From: Streptomyces spirodelae
GTDB taxonomy: Bacteria > Actinomycetota > Actinomycetes > Streptomycetales > Streptomycetaceae
Assembly: GCF_017676385.1 (NCBI RefSeq)
Contig: NZ_JAFFZN010000040.1
Location: forward strand, 1-55,805
DNA: 55,805 nucleotides
Direction: 5' to 3'
This document shows, piece by piece, positions 46,609 through 55,113 of the stretch. Positions within the stretch are counted from its first letter, which is position 1; every line of letters begins with the position of its first letter. The notes beneath the pieces were generated by a model. That model saw only the letters and a list, made by a program, of their open reading frames with translations. It was not told the DNA's origin and searched no databases. The position numbers and the translations under genes were made by a program.

Positions 46609-48525
46609 TCAGTTCCCTTCGGGGGGTTGCGTGGGCGCAGGCGGCGCAGGCGGCGCAGGCGGCGCGGGCGGCATGGGCGGGGGCTGGGTTTCGGGGACGT
46701 CCGGCTGCCCGGGCGGCGCCGGGGCGGAACCCCCGCCGCCTCCGCCGCTGCCCCCGCTGCCACTGCCCCCACCGCTGTCGCCGCCGTCGTCGCCGCCGCC
46801 TCCGCGGCGCGGCACCACGACATGGCGCCCGCCCTGGTTGGCGTGGTCGAGACCGGCGTGCGCGGCCATGTTGCCCGCCGTGCTCTCCAGCATGTCCTTG
46901 CCTGCCGCCGCAGCTTGGAGGCCCATACCGACCGTCCCACCGACCTTCGACATGAAGCTGCCGGACTTGCGGCCCATCATCGCCTTGGACCAGAAGCCCC
47001 GGCCCCCACCGCCGCCGGAGGCCCCTCCGCCGTCCCCGCCCCCGCCGGCGTTGTCGGCTTCCAGCGCCCGAGTGAATCCGCTGCCTCCGCCGGCCATGCC
47101 CGCGCCGCCGAGCGCCGGGTTGTAGCCGCCGAAAGCGCTCGATACCGACGAGCCGATGCTGCTGAGCATGCCGGAGGCCGTGCTCGACCCGGCTCCCGCG
47201 GTCGTGAACGTCATGAACTTGGCCAGCGCCGGCCAGGCGAAGGAGGCCAGGATGAACACGATCAGCCCGACGAAGACGTTGCGGACGCCCTTCGCGTTGC
47301 CCATCGCGGAGGCGCCGATGCTGAAGCACAGGACGATCACCGGCTTCACGAGAATCAGCGAGATCAAAGCATTGCGGGCCTTGGGCCACCACTCGCTCGT
47401 CGCGTCGCTCATCTGCCCCGCCAGCGCGATGGGCATCACGGTCACCAGGATCATGATGGCCGCCTGCCTCACCAGCATCTCCAGCCACAGGGCGCCCACG
47501 GCGACGATGGCCAGGATGCTGATGACGATCACGAAACCGGTGGCGGCGGGAGCGACACCGCTGCCCGTGATCAGCGCCGCTCCCGCGGTGGCTGCCCCGC
47601 TCCCGCCGGCCAGACCGGCGAACATCGTGCCCAGCTGCTGCTTCATGGCCTCGGTTGCGGTGGCGGTGTCGGCCAGCTCGGCCCCGCTGACCGATTGGCC
47701 GCCCTCACCGGTCAGCGTGTAGTTGATCATCGCGGTGCTCAACGTGTCCGACCAGTCCAGCGCCGTCTGCGTCGCGGTGACGTAGACGGCCAGGATCACG
47801 CCCCACTTGGCCAGACCGGTGATCGCCGTCACCAGCGGCGCGCCCTTCTGGGAGATCCCCAGCTTCGCGAACTGGATCAGCAGGAGGAACGTGGCCACCA
47901 GGATGGATATCCCGGTCATGATGCCCATCACCGGGCCGATCCCGGTATCCGCCAGCTTGATGGTGGAGATGCTGTTGAAAGCCCCGGCGAACTGTTCGAT
48001 CAGCCATACGACGGAGGTCCCCAGCGCGCCCGCCGCCTTCTCCAAGGCGCCGCCCGCCCAGTCCTCGACCTTGTCCCCCAGCCAGTCGAGAGGCGTGTAC
48101 GCGTCACCCGGCCACTTCCAGCCGGCTTCCTGACTGCACTGCTGAAAGGGCTTCTTGTCCTTCTTCACGCAGTTTGTGACATATTTCTTGATCTTCGGGA
48201 AATTGGGGGCGTTTGTATCAGCCTTCTCCAGCCACCTCTCGAGCTGGGTTTCCTCGTACTTGCGTGCTTCCTCGGGGTCCGTGGAGCCCTCGCCGATGCA
48301 GACCGTGCCGGGCAGCTCGCAGTCGCGGGGAGGGCGGCAGTTGATGTCCGTGTCGTAGGCGCAGTACTCGCCGGTCTTCGTATTGATGCCGACGGGCAGT
48401 CCCACGAGGTCCTCGGGGATGGGGTCCGGCGGCTTGGCCCCGGCGAAGGCCGGCTGGCTCACCGTCAGAAGGCCGAACACGACGGTGGCGAGCAGCACGC
48501 CGCACCGGGCGAGGAACCTAGCCAT
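46609..48525 (-). CDS. VirB6/TrbL-like polytopic membrane protein
   Basis: A 638-residue protein; start at ATG 48525 with GGGAGG before it, giving a signal peptide (MARFLARCGVLLATVVFGLL, cut after AFA at residue 28). An extracellular cysteine-containing part (about 30-150) precedes about six membrane helices between 170 and 440 (IMTGISILVATFLLLIQFA, FVIVISILAIVAVGALWLEM, AAIMILVTVMPIALAG, FVGLIVFILASFAWPAL). The C-terminal 180 residues are Gly/Pro-rich. Such proteins form the inner-membrane channel of T4SS. Overlaps the VirB8-like stop by 8 nt. Confidence 0.83.
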   Translation of the reverse strand: MARFLARCGVLLATVVFGLLTVSQPAFAGAKPPDPIPEDLVGLPVGINTKTGEYCAYDTDINCRPPRDCELPGTVCIGEGSTDPEEARKYEETQLERWLEKADTNAPNFPKIKKYVTNCVKKDKKPFQQCSQEAGWKWPGDAYTPLDWLGDKVEDWAGGALEKAAGALGTSVVWLIEQFAGAFNSISTIKLADTGIGPVMGIMTGISILVATFLLLIQFAKLGISQKGAPLVTAITGLAKWGVILAVYVTATQTALDWSDTLSTAMINYTLTGEGGQSVSGAELADTATATEAMKQQLGTMFAGLAGGSGAATAGAALITGSGVAPAATGFVIVISILAIVAVGALWLEMLVRQAAIMILVTVMPIALAGQMSDATSEWWPKARNALISLILVKPVIVLCFSIGASAMGNAKGVRNVFVGLIVFILASFAWPALAKFMTFTTAGAGSSTASGMLSSIGSSVSSAFGGYNPALGGAGMAGGGSGFTRALEADNAGGGGDGGGASGGGGGRGFWSKAMMGRKSGSFMSKVGGTVGMGLQAAAAGKDMLESTAGNMAAHAGLDHANQGGRHVVVPRRGGGGDDGGDSGGGSGSGGSGGGGGGSAPAPPGQPDVPETQPPPMPPAPPAPPAPPAPTQPPEGN

Positions 48526-49288
48526 CGGCCACCTCCCGCCAGCCGTCCTGGAACGCGTAAGGGCTGTCCGGGGCATAGGCGCGCGGCCCCGCCGTCCGGC
48601 GCACCCAGTGCGGCTGTGCCGTCACTTTCCAGTCGCCCTTCTTCCAGGTCAGGATCAGGTTGTCCGTCTGGTCCTTGAGCGGGTTGTCGTCGGTGCTCTC
48701 CTCGGCGCTGGTGGCGTAGCGGTCGAAGACCATCCACACCTGGACGACATCGCCCTTGCGGTCGAGGCTCCGCAGTCTCACGGCCTTGACGTCGGTCGTG
48801 ACGGTCATCCCGTTCGGAGGGCCTCCGGAGGGGGGCAGCCCCACCCCTTCCCGCAGCTTGCGCACTTCGGAAACCTTTTTGCGCACGACGGGGTCCGAGG
48901 GGCCGGCGGCGATGGTCCGCAACTGCCGCTCGGCGGCCTGGTCGTCGACGAAGCTCAGGTCCTGCCAGTACGAGACGGCTGCCGACCTGGCACCGACGGC
49001 CGTATGGGGGAAGCCCGTACCGATGCCGTTCTTCGAGGACTTGGGCTTGAGCACCGGCACCCGCGGGGCAGTGGCCGGGGTGAGCCTCTTCCCCTTCCCG
49101 CCCGGAGCCAGGGAGGCGGACCTGGACCCCTCCTGAGAACGGGAGGGACCGGCGTGCGGGGAGCGGGACTTGCCCCCCTCCACGCTGCCGAAGGCCAGGA
49201 CACCGCCCGTGACCAGCAGCGCCACCACGGCCGTACCCAGCACAGACAGGCGCAGCCGGGCGCGCCGTGCCTTGCTCCGGTAGTCCAT
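48518..49288 (-). CDS. VirB8-like bitopic protein with NTF2-like domain
   Basis: A 256-residue protein: short basic N-terminus, one membrane helix (about 14-33, LSVLGTAVVALLVTGGVLAF), a disordered spacer, then an alpha/beta domain (about 100-245; AVSYWQDLSFVDDQAAERQL, VVQVWMVFDRYAT, NLILTWKKGDWKVTAQPHW) typical of the NTF2-like VirB8/TcpC periplasmic part. Probably an assembly scaffold of the channel. Confidence 0.75.
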   Translation of the reverse strand: MDYRSKARRARLRLSVLGTAVVALLVTGGVLAFGSVEGGKSRSPHAGPSRSQEGSRSASLAPGGKGKRLTPATAPRVPVLKPKSSKNGIGTGFPHTAVGARSAAVSYWQDLSFVDDQAAERQLRTIAAGPSDPVVRKKVSEVRKLREGVGLPPSGGPPNGMTVTTDVKAVRLRSLDRKGDVVQVWMVFDRYATSAEESTDDNPLKDQTDNLILTWKKGDWKVTAQPHWVRRTAGPRAYAPDSPYAFQDGWREVADG

Positions 49289-49295
49289 GCCGGTC

Positions 49296-49604
49296 TCAGC
49301 CCTGCGTCATGTTGTAGAAGGCCATCACCAGACCGGAGGTCACCCCGATGCCCATACCGGAGACCAGGCTCCAGACGATCGCCTGCTTGCCCCGGGCCGC
49401 CAGTCCGCCGCGTTCGCTGTTGTGGCCGATCGCCACGCACGCCCAGCCGGAGAGGCCCCCCAGGACGGCCATCGCCAGTCCGATGCCGGCCGTCCAGCCG
49501 AGCACCTTTCCCGTCGGGGTCTTGAGGGTCTTGGGCACGGTCGGCGTGTAGTCCGGGATCGGGCCGGCGGCCAGAGAGTTGAACGCTTCGAGCATGTGAC
49601 TCAT
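49296..49604 (-). CDS. VirB2-like small two-helix membrane protein
   Basis: A 102-residue protein, ATG at 49604. Two hydrophobic helices (VLGWTAGIGLAMAVLGGLSG and AIVWSLVSGMGIGVTSGLVMA) joined by a short polar loop with Arg/Lys, the layout of VirB2/TrbC pilin-like subunits. No clear N-terminal signal. Its start overlaps the MinD-like gene stop (ATGA). Confidence 0.75.
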   Translation of the reverse strand: MSHMLEAFNSLAAGPIPDYTPTVPKTLKTPTGKVLGWTAGIGLAMAVLGGLSGWACVAIGHNSERGGLAARGKQAIVWSLVSGMGIGVTSGLVMAFYNMTQG

Positions 49605-50503
49605 GCGGGCACCTTTTCGGAAGCGACGCGGGCGTCGGAGGACAACGGGGCGGGCGTACGAGCCGCGGGGAGCGGATGGCCCCACACCTGATGAGCGGAG
49701 GCCACAACAGCCCCCGCGAGGTCATATCCGGCCGCGAGGGTCTTCGGCCTGATGCGGTGCGAGTCGCTCATCCCGTACGTACGGATGTGCGGGTCATAGG
49801 GAACGTTGATCACGGAGAAGACATGCGACCGGAGCATCGCCGCGGCGGCCCGTACGGGAGACGGCTGGCGGCCCTCGCTGGTCGCGGTGAGCGCGACGAC
49901 GGCGCGCTGCAGCGGCAGTCCTTCGGCCACCGCCGCTTTGACGGCGATCTGGAGGGCCTGCACGCCCGGGCCGGTGGCGGCCGCGCTCAGGACGGGCACG
50001 GAGAAGGGAAGCGAGCACCAGGAAGCGGTCTGCCCGGTCCGTCCGGCGCATCGGGCGGAGATGACGTCCTGGGCCACCGCATGGGGGGTGTCGGCGACGA
50101 CGGCCTGCCAGCCGCCGGCAGCGGCGAGCTGGTACCAGGCCGCCGGGTCCTCGGGCAGGGAAAGGGGCGCGCTGCTCCAGCTTTGATGGTCGGTCAGCGC
50201 CTGCCAGGTGCGGCCTTCGGGCGTGCGGCAGTTGGAGGCGGCCTCCTGAATGGCCTTCCGGGTGGCGGGCCGGTCGGGCGGTATGGACGCCAGCCCTTCA
50301 CCGGGCGCCGCGCACCAGTAGGGCCACGGTGAGGCCAGTCGCGGAGTGGTGTCCAGAACAACCGAAGGGCCGGCGCAGGAGAATGCCGCGGCCAGCAGGC
50401 CCGCAATGGTGGAACGGCCGCTTCCGCCTGCGGGCCCGAGCACAGGTATGAGAAGGCGAGCGTGCGCCGGGAGTGCACCCAGCGCTGGCGATCTCTTGGA
50501 CAA
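49601..50503 (-). CDS. MinD/ParA-like ATPase at the head of the T4SS operon
   Basis: A 300-residue protein, apparent TTG start at 50503 after CCGGGGGC. The P-loop GPAGGSGRST (23-32) is of the deviant MinD/ParA kind but has Arg where the invariant Lys stands; VVLDTTPRL and AVVADTPHAV fit switch and Walker B strands. Similar ATPases head actinobacterial conjugation operons and may position the machine. Whether it hydrolyses ATP is doubtful. Confidence 0.72.
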   Translation of the reverse strand: MSKRSPALGALPAHARLLIPVLGPAGGSGRSTIAGLLAAAFSCAGPSVVLDTTPRLASPWPYWCAAPGEGLASIPPDRPATRKAIQEAASNCRTPEGRTWQALTDHQSWSSAPLSLPEDPAAWYQLAAAGGWQAVVADTPHAVAQDVISARCAGRTGQTASWCSLPFSVPVLSAAATGPGVQALQIAVKAAVAEGLPLQRAVVALTATSEGRQPSPVRAAAAMLRSHVFSVINVPYDPHIRTYGMSDSHRIRPKTLAAGYDLAGAVVASAHQVWGHPLPAARTPAPLSSDARVASEKVPA

Positions 50504-50850
50504 CTTGCCCCCGGAATTGCAAACGCAACCACTACGAGTCGGAACCCTGATGGGTCATCAAGGGCCGTGGCCCTGCGCGTGTTCACCGCATTCTATGGTC
50601 ACCCCCGCAGGGCCGAACGGTCCACCTGCCTTTGTATCTCGTCCGAGAATAAGAAAGCGGACATAGCAAGACTTGTCATGTCTTTCCAGGTCAACAAAGA
50701 GTCACCTTTCTGTGACAGAAACAGCCTGAGAGGTGTAAGAGGTCGATGTGACAATGACGGCCCGAGTCGGCCCGCAGCCCTGGCCCTCCCCGCAGAAGGG
50801 CACGAACACGCGGCGCCAGGGAACCGCTCACCGCGTAGGGGGATGGCCAT
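50504..50850. other. Divergent promoter region of the transfer genes
   Basis: 347 bp, clearly lower in GC than the genes. Should carry promoters for the minus-strand T4SS operon and the plus-strand hydrolase operon. A dyad GTCAC-CTTTCT-GTGAC lies at 50701-50716 and may be an operator. No sigma boxes assigned. Confidence 0.5.
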
Positions 50851-51888
50851 TTGGGCACCATTCGCATGCTGCAAATAGTTGGCGGCGCCATAGTGGCAGT
50901 CATCTCCGCCATGGCGCTCGGAGTCGTGCTCCTGCTGGTGATCTCCGACAGCGCCGAAGGAGGAGAAGGCGGCGGAGAACTGACGGCAGGCTCTTTGAAG
51001 GTCGGCAAGGACGGCGTGCCGGCCGAATACGCGGGACTGATCCAAAAGGCCGCCGACGACTGCAAAGCCGGGCTCCCCGCAGGAGTCCTGGCCGCCCAGC
51101 TGAAACAGGAATCAGGCTTCCGGGCCGACCCCGGCAAGAGCAGCGCCGGCGCCCTGGGCATAGCCCAGTTCATGCCGGCCACGTGGAAGACCGCCGGAGT
51201 GGACGGCAACAACGACGGCCGGAAGGACCCCCTCGATCCGGAGGACGCCATTCCCGCGCAAGGCAAGATGATGTGCAAGCTGCTGGCGTCGGCGAAGAAG
51301 CACCCCGACTACAGCGGCAGCCCCATCGAACTGGCCCTGGCCGGCTACAACGCCGGCTGGCACCGGGTGGAGCAGTACCGCGGAGTACCCCCCGAGTCAT
51401 TCGCCAAAGGGGAGACCTACAACTACGTGAAGATCATCATGTCCAACGTCGCCTCGCTGACCGGCCCTGACGGCAACCTGACAACCGGATGGACCAAACC
51501 CGTCAACGGCCCCCTCGGCACCCCCTACCACCAGCGTGGTGGTGCCTGGTCCAGCGGCGTACACACCGGCATCGACTTCACCGTCCCCACCGGCACCACC
51601 GTCAAAGCCGCCGGAGCCGGCACAGTGAAAACCGCAGGAAAAGGCGGAGCCTACGGCAACCAAGTCGTCATCAAACACTCGGACGGCACCTACAGCCAGT
51701 ACGCACACCTCTCCAAGATCTCCGTCTCCACCGGACAACGCCTCAAAGCAGGCCAGAAGATCGGCCTCTCCGGCGCCACAGGCAACGTCTCCGGACCCCA
51801 CCTGCACTTCGAGATCCGCACCGGCCCCGAGTACGGCTCCGACATCGACCCCGTCGCCTTCCTGCGCAAGCACGGGGTGAAGCTGTGA
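50851..51888 (+). CDS. VirB1-like bifunctional cell-wall hydrolase (SLT + M23)
   Basis: A 345-residue protein, TTG start after GTAGGGGGA. One N-terminal membrane helix (about 9-31), then a lytic transglycosylase domain (about 55-205; catalytic Glu87 in KQESGF, GALGIAQFMPATW, AGYNAGW), then a LytM/M23 peptidase domain (about 215-340) with HTGID (238-242), AHLS and HLHFE (317-321). All expected zinc ligands are present. It would cut peptidoglycan locally to let the transfer channel pass. It is divergent from the T4SS operon. Confidence 0.92.
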   Translation: MGTIRMLQIVGGAIVAVISAMALGVVLLLVISDSAEGGEGGGELTAGSLKVGKDGVPAEYAGLIQKAADDCKAGLPAGVLAAQLKQESGFRADPGKSSAGALGIAQFMPATWKTAGVDGNNDGRKDPLDPEDAIPAQGKMMCKLLASAKKHPDYSGSPIELALAGYNAGWHRVEQYRGVPPESFAKGETYNYVKIIMSNVASLTGPDGNLTTGWTKPVNGPLGTPYHQRGGAWSSGVHTGIDFTVPTGTTVKAAGAGTVKTAGKGGAYGNQVVIKHSDGTYSQYAHLSKISVSTGQRLKAGQKIGLSGATGNVSGPHLHFEIRTGPEYGSDIDPVAFLRKHGVKL

Positions 51889-52508
51889 CCCAAGAACCGC
51901 ACTACGCCCCCTGGGGAATCGTTTCCCCACAGTTCTGGGCCGACGAGAGCACCACCACCCCCACCGCCGCAGAGCCGGGTGAACAGCCCCACGCCTACCC
52001 CGTACTCACCCCTCCACAAGCCGCCACCGGCCCGGAAACAGCACTGCCACCGCCACCGCCCGAGGAATACCGCGAGCGCGTCGCCGCCATCACCGCGACC
52101 TTCGCCGCACCACACGACCCCCAACGCCTGCAATGGGCTGCCATCCAAGCCGAACGCCTGGACCAGGAAGCCACCACCACCTACGGCCACGCACACACCC
52201 ACACCATCAGCATCCGGGAACTGCGCGGCTGGATCGCCCGCCTGCAAGGCGACCCGGAAACAGCAACCCACTGGGACCTGCACGTCATCCAACTCCAAGC
52301 AACAGCCTGGGGCATGCACCACAGCATCACCCGCGCCAGCGCCCAGCGCGCCGTACGGCACTGGACCGAGATCACCGACCCCGCCACCCGCCTCGGCCTC
52401 GGCAAGCAACTCCTGGGCATGCTCATCGCAGTCACCGGCGAAAACAGCCGCCTCACCCGCCACGTACGAAAACTGCTCCGCAGGGCCCAGGACGCCACCA
52501 CCCCCTGA
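51885..52508 (+). CDS. 207-residue protein coupled to the hydrolase gene
   Basis: GTG start overlapping the hydrolase stop (GTGA). Proline-rich acidic N-terminus (residues 1-65), then a helical domain (about 66-205; RVAAITATFAAPHDPQRLQW, RELRGWIARLQGD, TRLGLGKQLLGMLIAVTGEN). No signal or membrane segment. Probably cytoplasmic; partner or regulator of transfer by position only. Confidence 0.7.
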   Translation: MTQEPHYAPWGIVSPQFWADESTTTPTAAEPGEQPHAYPVLTPPQAATGPETALPPPPPEEYRERVAAITATFAAPHDPQRLQWAAIQAERLDQEATTTYGHAHTHTISIRELRGWIARLQGDPETATHWDLHVIQLQATAWGMHHSITRASAQRAVRHWTEITDPATRLGLGKQLLGMLIAVTGENSRLTRHVRKLLRRAQDATTP

Positions 52509-52812
52509 GCGCACACCGCAGAGACCCGGCCCGGCACCGGCCCACAGCTGTTACGCACCTGTGCCCCCCTCCTCGCAACCCCGGCAAGCCCTCTTGGCAC
52601 ACTCTCCCCACTAGCCACATGAACCTTCAACTACCCTCGTTGCAAGATCAGTTGGGCTAGCTGGAGCACCCCGGCCGGCACGCAGCAAACAGCGAAGCGA
52701 CGCGGCTGAAGACTCCGCCGAACGGGAGCGCAGCGCGCCCGCACACGGCAGCGACGTTCCGCGCGCCTCCATGCCACCACGCCATCGCACACCAGCAGGA
52801 GAAAGAACGACG
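52509..52812. other. Intergenic region
   Basis: About 300 bp. No gene seen; ACTACCCTCGTTGCAAGATC at 52629-52648 is less GC-rich and could be promoter sequence for the next gene. Confidence 0.4.
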
Positions 52813-53094
52813 ATGACGTCCTTTCGCCACCTGACACGGGCAGACCTCGACCAGCTCACCCGCGCGGAACTCACCCCACTGGTCGCCCAGGAAAGTGCCC
52901 ACTGGAAGCGACGCACCGAGAAGGAGATGAACGAGCAGGACGCGCTCGCCTATCTGGAATTCCTGCAAATCGTAGCCGCAGTCCACGACGCCCGCGGCAT
53001 GGCCACCCACCTCAGCAACCTCATCAACGGCCACGACGACGGCTACATGGACCAGACCCCAGGCCGCAGCCGCAGCCTGTCGGAACCCCAGTGA
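52813..53094 (+). CDS. 93-residue charged helical protein
   Basis: ATG start after AGGAGAAAGAACGACG; the frame is open further upstream but without a site. Product MTSFRHLTRADLDQLTRAEL, then a charged helix (ESAHWKRRTEKEMNEQDALA). No motif recognised. Followed by a 150-bp gap and another small plus-strand gene. Confidence 0.68.
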   Translation: MTSFRHLTRADLDQLTRAELTPLVAQESAHWKRRTEKEMNEQDALAYLEFLQIVAAVHDARGMATHLSNLINGHDDGYMDQTPGRSRSLSEPQ

Positions 53095-53250
53095 CACACC
53101 ACGGAACAACGCAGAAGACCTGCCCGGCCCGGCGAAGCGGGCGGGGCAGGGCGGTCACTCCCTCAGGAGCCGTCAGCGCAACCCAGAACGCGACATCGAC
53201 TGACCAATACGGCGTGGCCAACAGAAAAACAGCCACGTAAAATATCAGTC

Positions 53251-53544
53251 ATGGCTGACGACTTCTGCGAAGTCATGCTCCTCCCCTCCACCCAGTGCGA
53301 CCACTGCCGCTCAGCCCAGTCGAAACTCCCGCAAAGGGTGTACGTCACCAGGGGCGGCAGCGTTTATCACCGCACACCACACTGCGAAGGGCTCAAAGAC
53401 GGGCAGCGGTACGCCCGATGGAAAGGCCACGATGTTCACGACATCGAGTCCGTTCCACGCAGCGACGTCCGGGCCAGGCTCGGAGCCTGCGAGATCTGCC
53501 GCCCCGACACCCCACCACCCCCCGCCACCGGCCGGCCCTTCTGA
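53251..53544 (+). CDS. 97-residue cysteine/histidine protein, putative zinc ribbon
   Basis: ATG start at 53251; no strong ribosome site, so translation may be leaderless or weak. CDHC near the N-terminus, then RVYVTRGGSVYHRTPHCEGL and a final CEIC: a Cys2 + His/Cys + Cys2 set that could bind one or two zinc ions. The VYVT..G..YHR..HC motif is common in small actinomycete proteins. Function unknown. Confidence 0.68.
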   Translation: MADDFCEVMLLPSTQCDHCRSAQSKLPQRVYVTRGGSVYHRTPHCEGLKDGQRYARWKGHDVHDIESVPRSDVRARLGACEICRPDTPPPPATGRPF

Positions 53545-53576
53545 AGAGGGGCCGGAAGGCGACCCTTCATCCGGGA

Positions 53577-53616
53577 CCGCCCCGGCCTCCGAGAGGGGAG
53601 GGGGAGGCCGGGGCGG
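53577..53616. terminator. Bidirectional terminator
   Basis: Perfect 14-bp stem CCGCCCCGGCCTCC/GGAGGCCGGGGCGG with 12-nt loop between convergent genes ending at 53544 and 53634. Confidence 0.83.
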
Positions 53617-53633
53617 CGGTGGTGGGGCAGGGG

Positions 53634-54173
53634 TCAAGGGACGGCCTGCGGAAGCCGGCCCAGGTGCTCCACCGGCCGCAGCCGCGCCGTGTGCCCGGGA
53701 CAGCCCGTCACGCCGGGAAGTTCGTCCAACTGCCCGGCGAGCTGGTAGTCGTCGCACGGTTCCTGCTCGGTGTACTGCCCGCAAGGACAGGGCGCCAGCA
53801 GTTTCAGCAGACCTCCGCTGGTGGGCAGGAGCTCGAAGTACAGCCACACACCCTCGCCCAGGTAGGCGGCCGCACACGGCAGCGAGACAGGTCCGGACCG
53901 CCTGTGCAGGGCGGGGTAGCCGGTCCACGCGTCCTGAGCGACGACGCGGGCGAGGGTCGCGGGAAAGACAGCCTGCAGATGCTCGTGCGCTTCGCTGCAG
54001 ACGGTCTCCCGCTCGAGCTGCTCCTGCTCGGCCCTCTGCTGCGCGCGCTCGACCTCGATCTCCGCCCGGGTCGTCGCTGCCAGTTTCCGCAGCACCGTGA
54101 GGCGTACTTCCGCATCAGGTGTGCCTCCAGCAGCTGTGGAGGGTCGGGCGAGGTCGGTGAATGTGTCGGTCAT
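53634..54173 (-). CDS. 179-residue protein with conserved cysteines
   Basis: ATG at 54173 after AAGGAGTACTC. A coiled-coil region (RKLAATTRAEIEVERAQQRA) precedes a folded domain (ALHRRSGPVSLPCAAAYLGE, GVWLYFELLPTSGGLLKLLA) with CPCGQYTEQEPCDDY and a later GCPGH that could form a zinc site. No function recognised. Confidence 0.65.
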   Translation of the reverse strand: MTDTFTDLARPSTAAGGTPDAEVRLTVLRKLAATTRAEIEVERAQQRAEQEQLERETVCSEAHEHLQAVFPATLARVVAQDAWTGYPALHRRSGPVSLPCAAAYLGEGVWLYFELLPTSGGLLKLLAPCPCGQYTEQEPCDDYQLAGQLDELPGVTGCPGHTARLRPVEHLGRLPQAVP

Positions 54174-54449
54174 GAGTACTCCTTGAGCCGGGCGGGTCGA
54201 CGAAGAGGAGGTCGACGACCTCGTGCGGGTGGGCCGGGGCTGCGGGGGAATGGCTGGGTGGTCGGCGAAGGTGAGCGCGGAGGCTGGCGCGCCGGTGGCG
54301 GCTGTCGCGGGTGGCCGCGGCAGACGGACCAGGGCGTGGTTGCCGCAGCGGTGCACAGCAGGGCATGCCGGGTCCGGGAACGGGCGAGGGCACAGCCCCC
54401 CGGCGGAAGGGGGCGTGCCGCGCCGTGCCGGACAGGGAATGGTGGTCAT
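54115..54449 (-). pseudogene. Small gene with probable frameshift
   Basis: An ATG at 54449 follows a good AGGAGCC site and reads MTTIPCPARRGTPPSAGGLC with paired cysteines and good codon bias to about 54245. From there the other frame has better bias (PHEVVDLLFVDPPGSRS) and stops at 54115. The original frame instead runs without a stop into the next gene. One base gained or lost near the C-run at about 54246-54250 explains both. May be a sequencing slip. Confidence 0.42.
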
Positions 54450-54613
54450 CGAAGGCTCCTCAGCGCCGGGGATGCGAGGGCGGAGCTGACAGCGCGCGGC
54501 CTGCCCGGGCCAGAGGCGGGCAGCCGTGCTGGGCGCCTGGTACAGGTGTTGACCTGGTGGGGGACTGTTCTTCTCAACTGTCGGTGTTCGGCGCGCTGCC
54601 CGGAGCGTGGTCA

Positions 54614-54982
54614 TCAGGAGGAACGAGTGCTCTGCCAGCCGAGGCCACCGGCGGCGGCCTCGAGGCATGTCCCCGTGCGGTCGCCGATGTACACGGCGGC
54701 TTCGTGCAAGGCACAGGACGTCTCTGCCTCGTCGTCGGGTTCAAGGGGTTCGGCTACATGAGCGGCCGTGGTGAGCAGCTGCCGGAGGGCGCCGAAAATC
54801 CCCTCCCTGGGGGCGGTTTCGCAGTGGAACTCACGCAGCACGTGCGCGAGCTCCCCGGCTTCGATGTCGTCGGTGAGGTCGCCCTCGATCTGTCGTACGG
54901 CGAGGCGCACGATCTCGGCTGCCGCGCTGACACGTGCTGTGCGGGCCGTCACCGGTAGCTGCCCGTACTGGCCGTCAACCAT
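54614..54982 (-). CDS. 122-residue helical protein
   Basis: ATG at 54982 lies inside the end of the upstream small gene (34-nt overlap). Product MVDGQYGQLPVTARTARVSA, then a helical region (AEIVRLAVRQIEGDLTDDIE, FGALRQLLTTAAHVAEPLEP). No motif recognised. The longer frame to 55090 lacks a ribosome site. Confidence 0.58.
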   Translation of the reverse strand: MVDGQYGQLPVTARTARVSAAAEIVRLAVRQIEGDLTDDIEAGELAHVLREFHCETAPREGIFGALRQLLTTAAHVAEPLEPDDEAETSCALHEAAVYIGDRTGTCLEAAAGGLGWQSTRSS

Positions 54983-55113
54983 GTGGTCACCGGGCCGGCG
55001 CCGACACCGAGGGCCCTTTGCCGTGCCTGGTTGAGCGCGAAAAGGGCCGCAGGGCGGGCGGTGGCAGTGGTGTTGTGCCACGCTCGCCATTCTTCCGGCA
55101 GAGGGACAGTCAT
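54949..55113 (-). CDS. 54-residue protein
   Basis: ATG at 55113 after AAGGAGCCTCAT. MTVPLPEEWRAWHNTTATAR, then helix with LNQARQRALGVGAGPVTTWL. Overlaps the following gene. The frame is also open upstream (VTEPTDDPDPAPRTASAPAP) with fair codon bias, so the real start could be earlier. Confidence 0.55.
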   Translation of the reverse strand: MTVPLPEEWRAWHNTTATARPAALFALNQARQRALGVGAGPVTTWLTASTGSYR

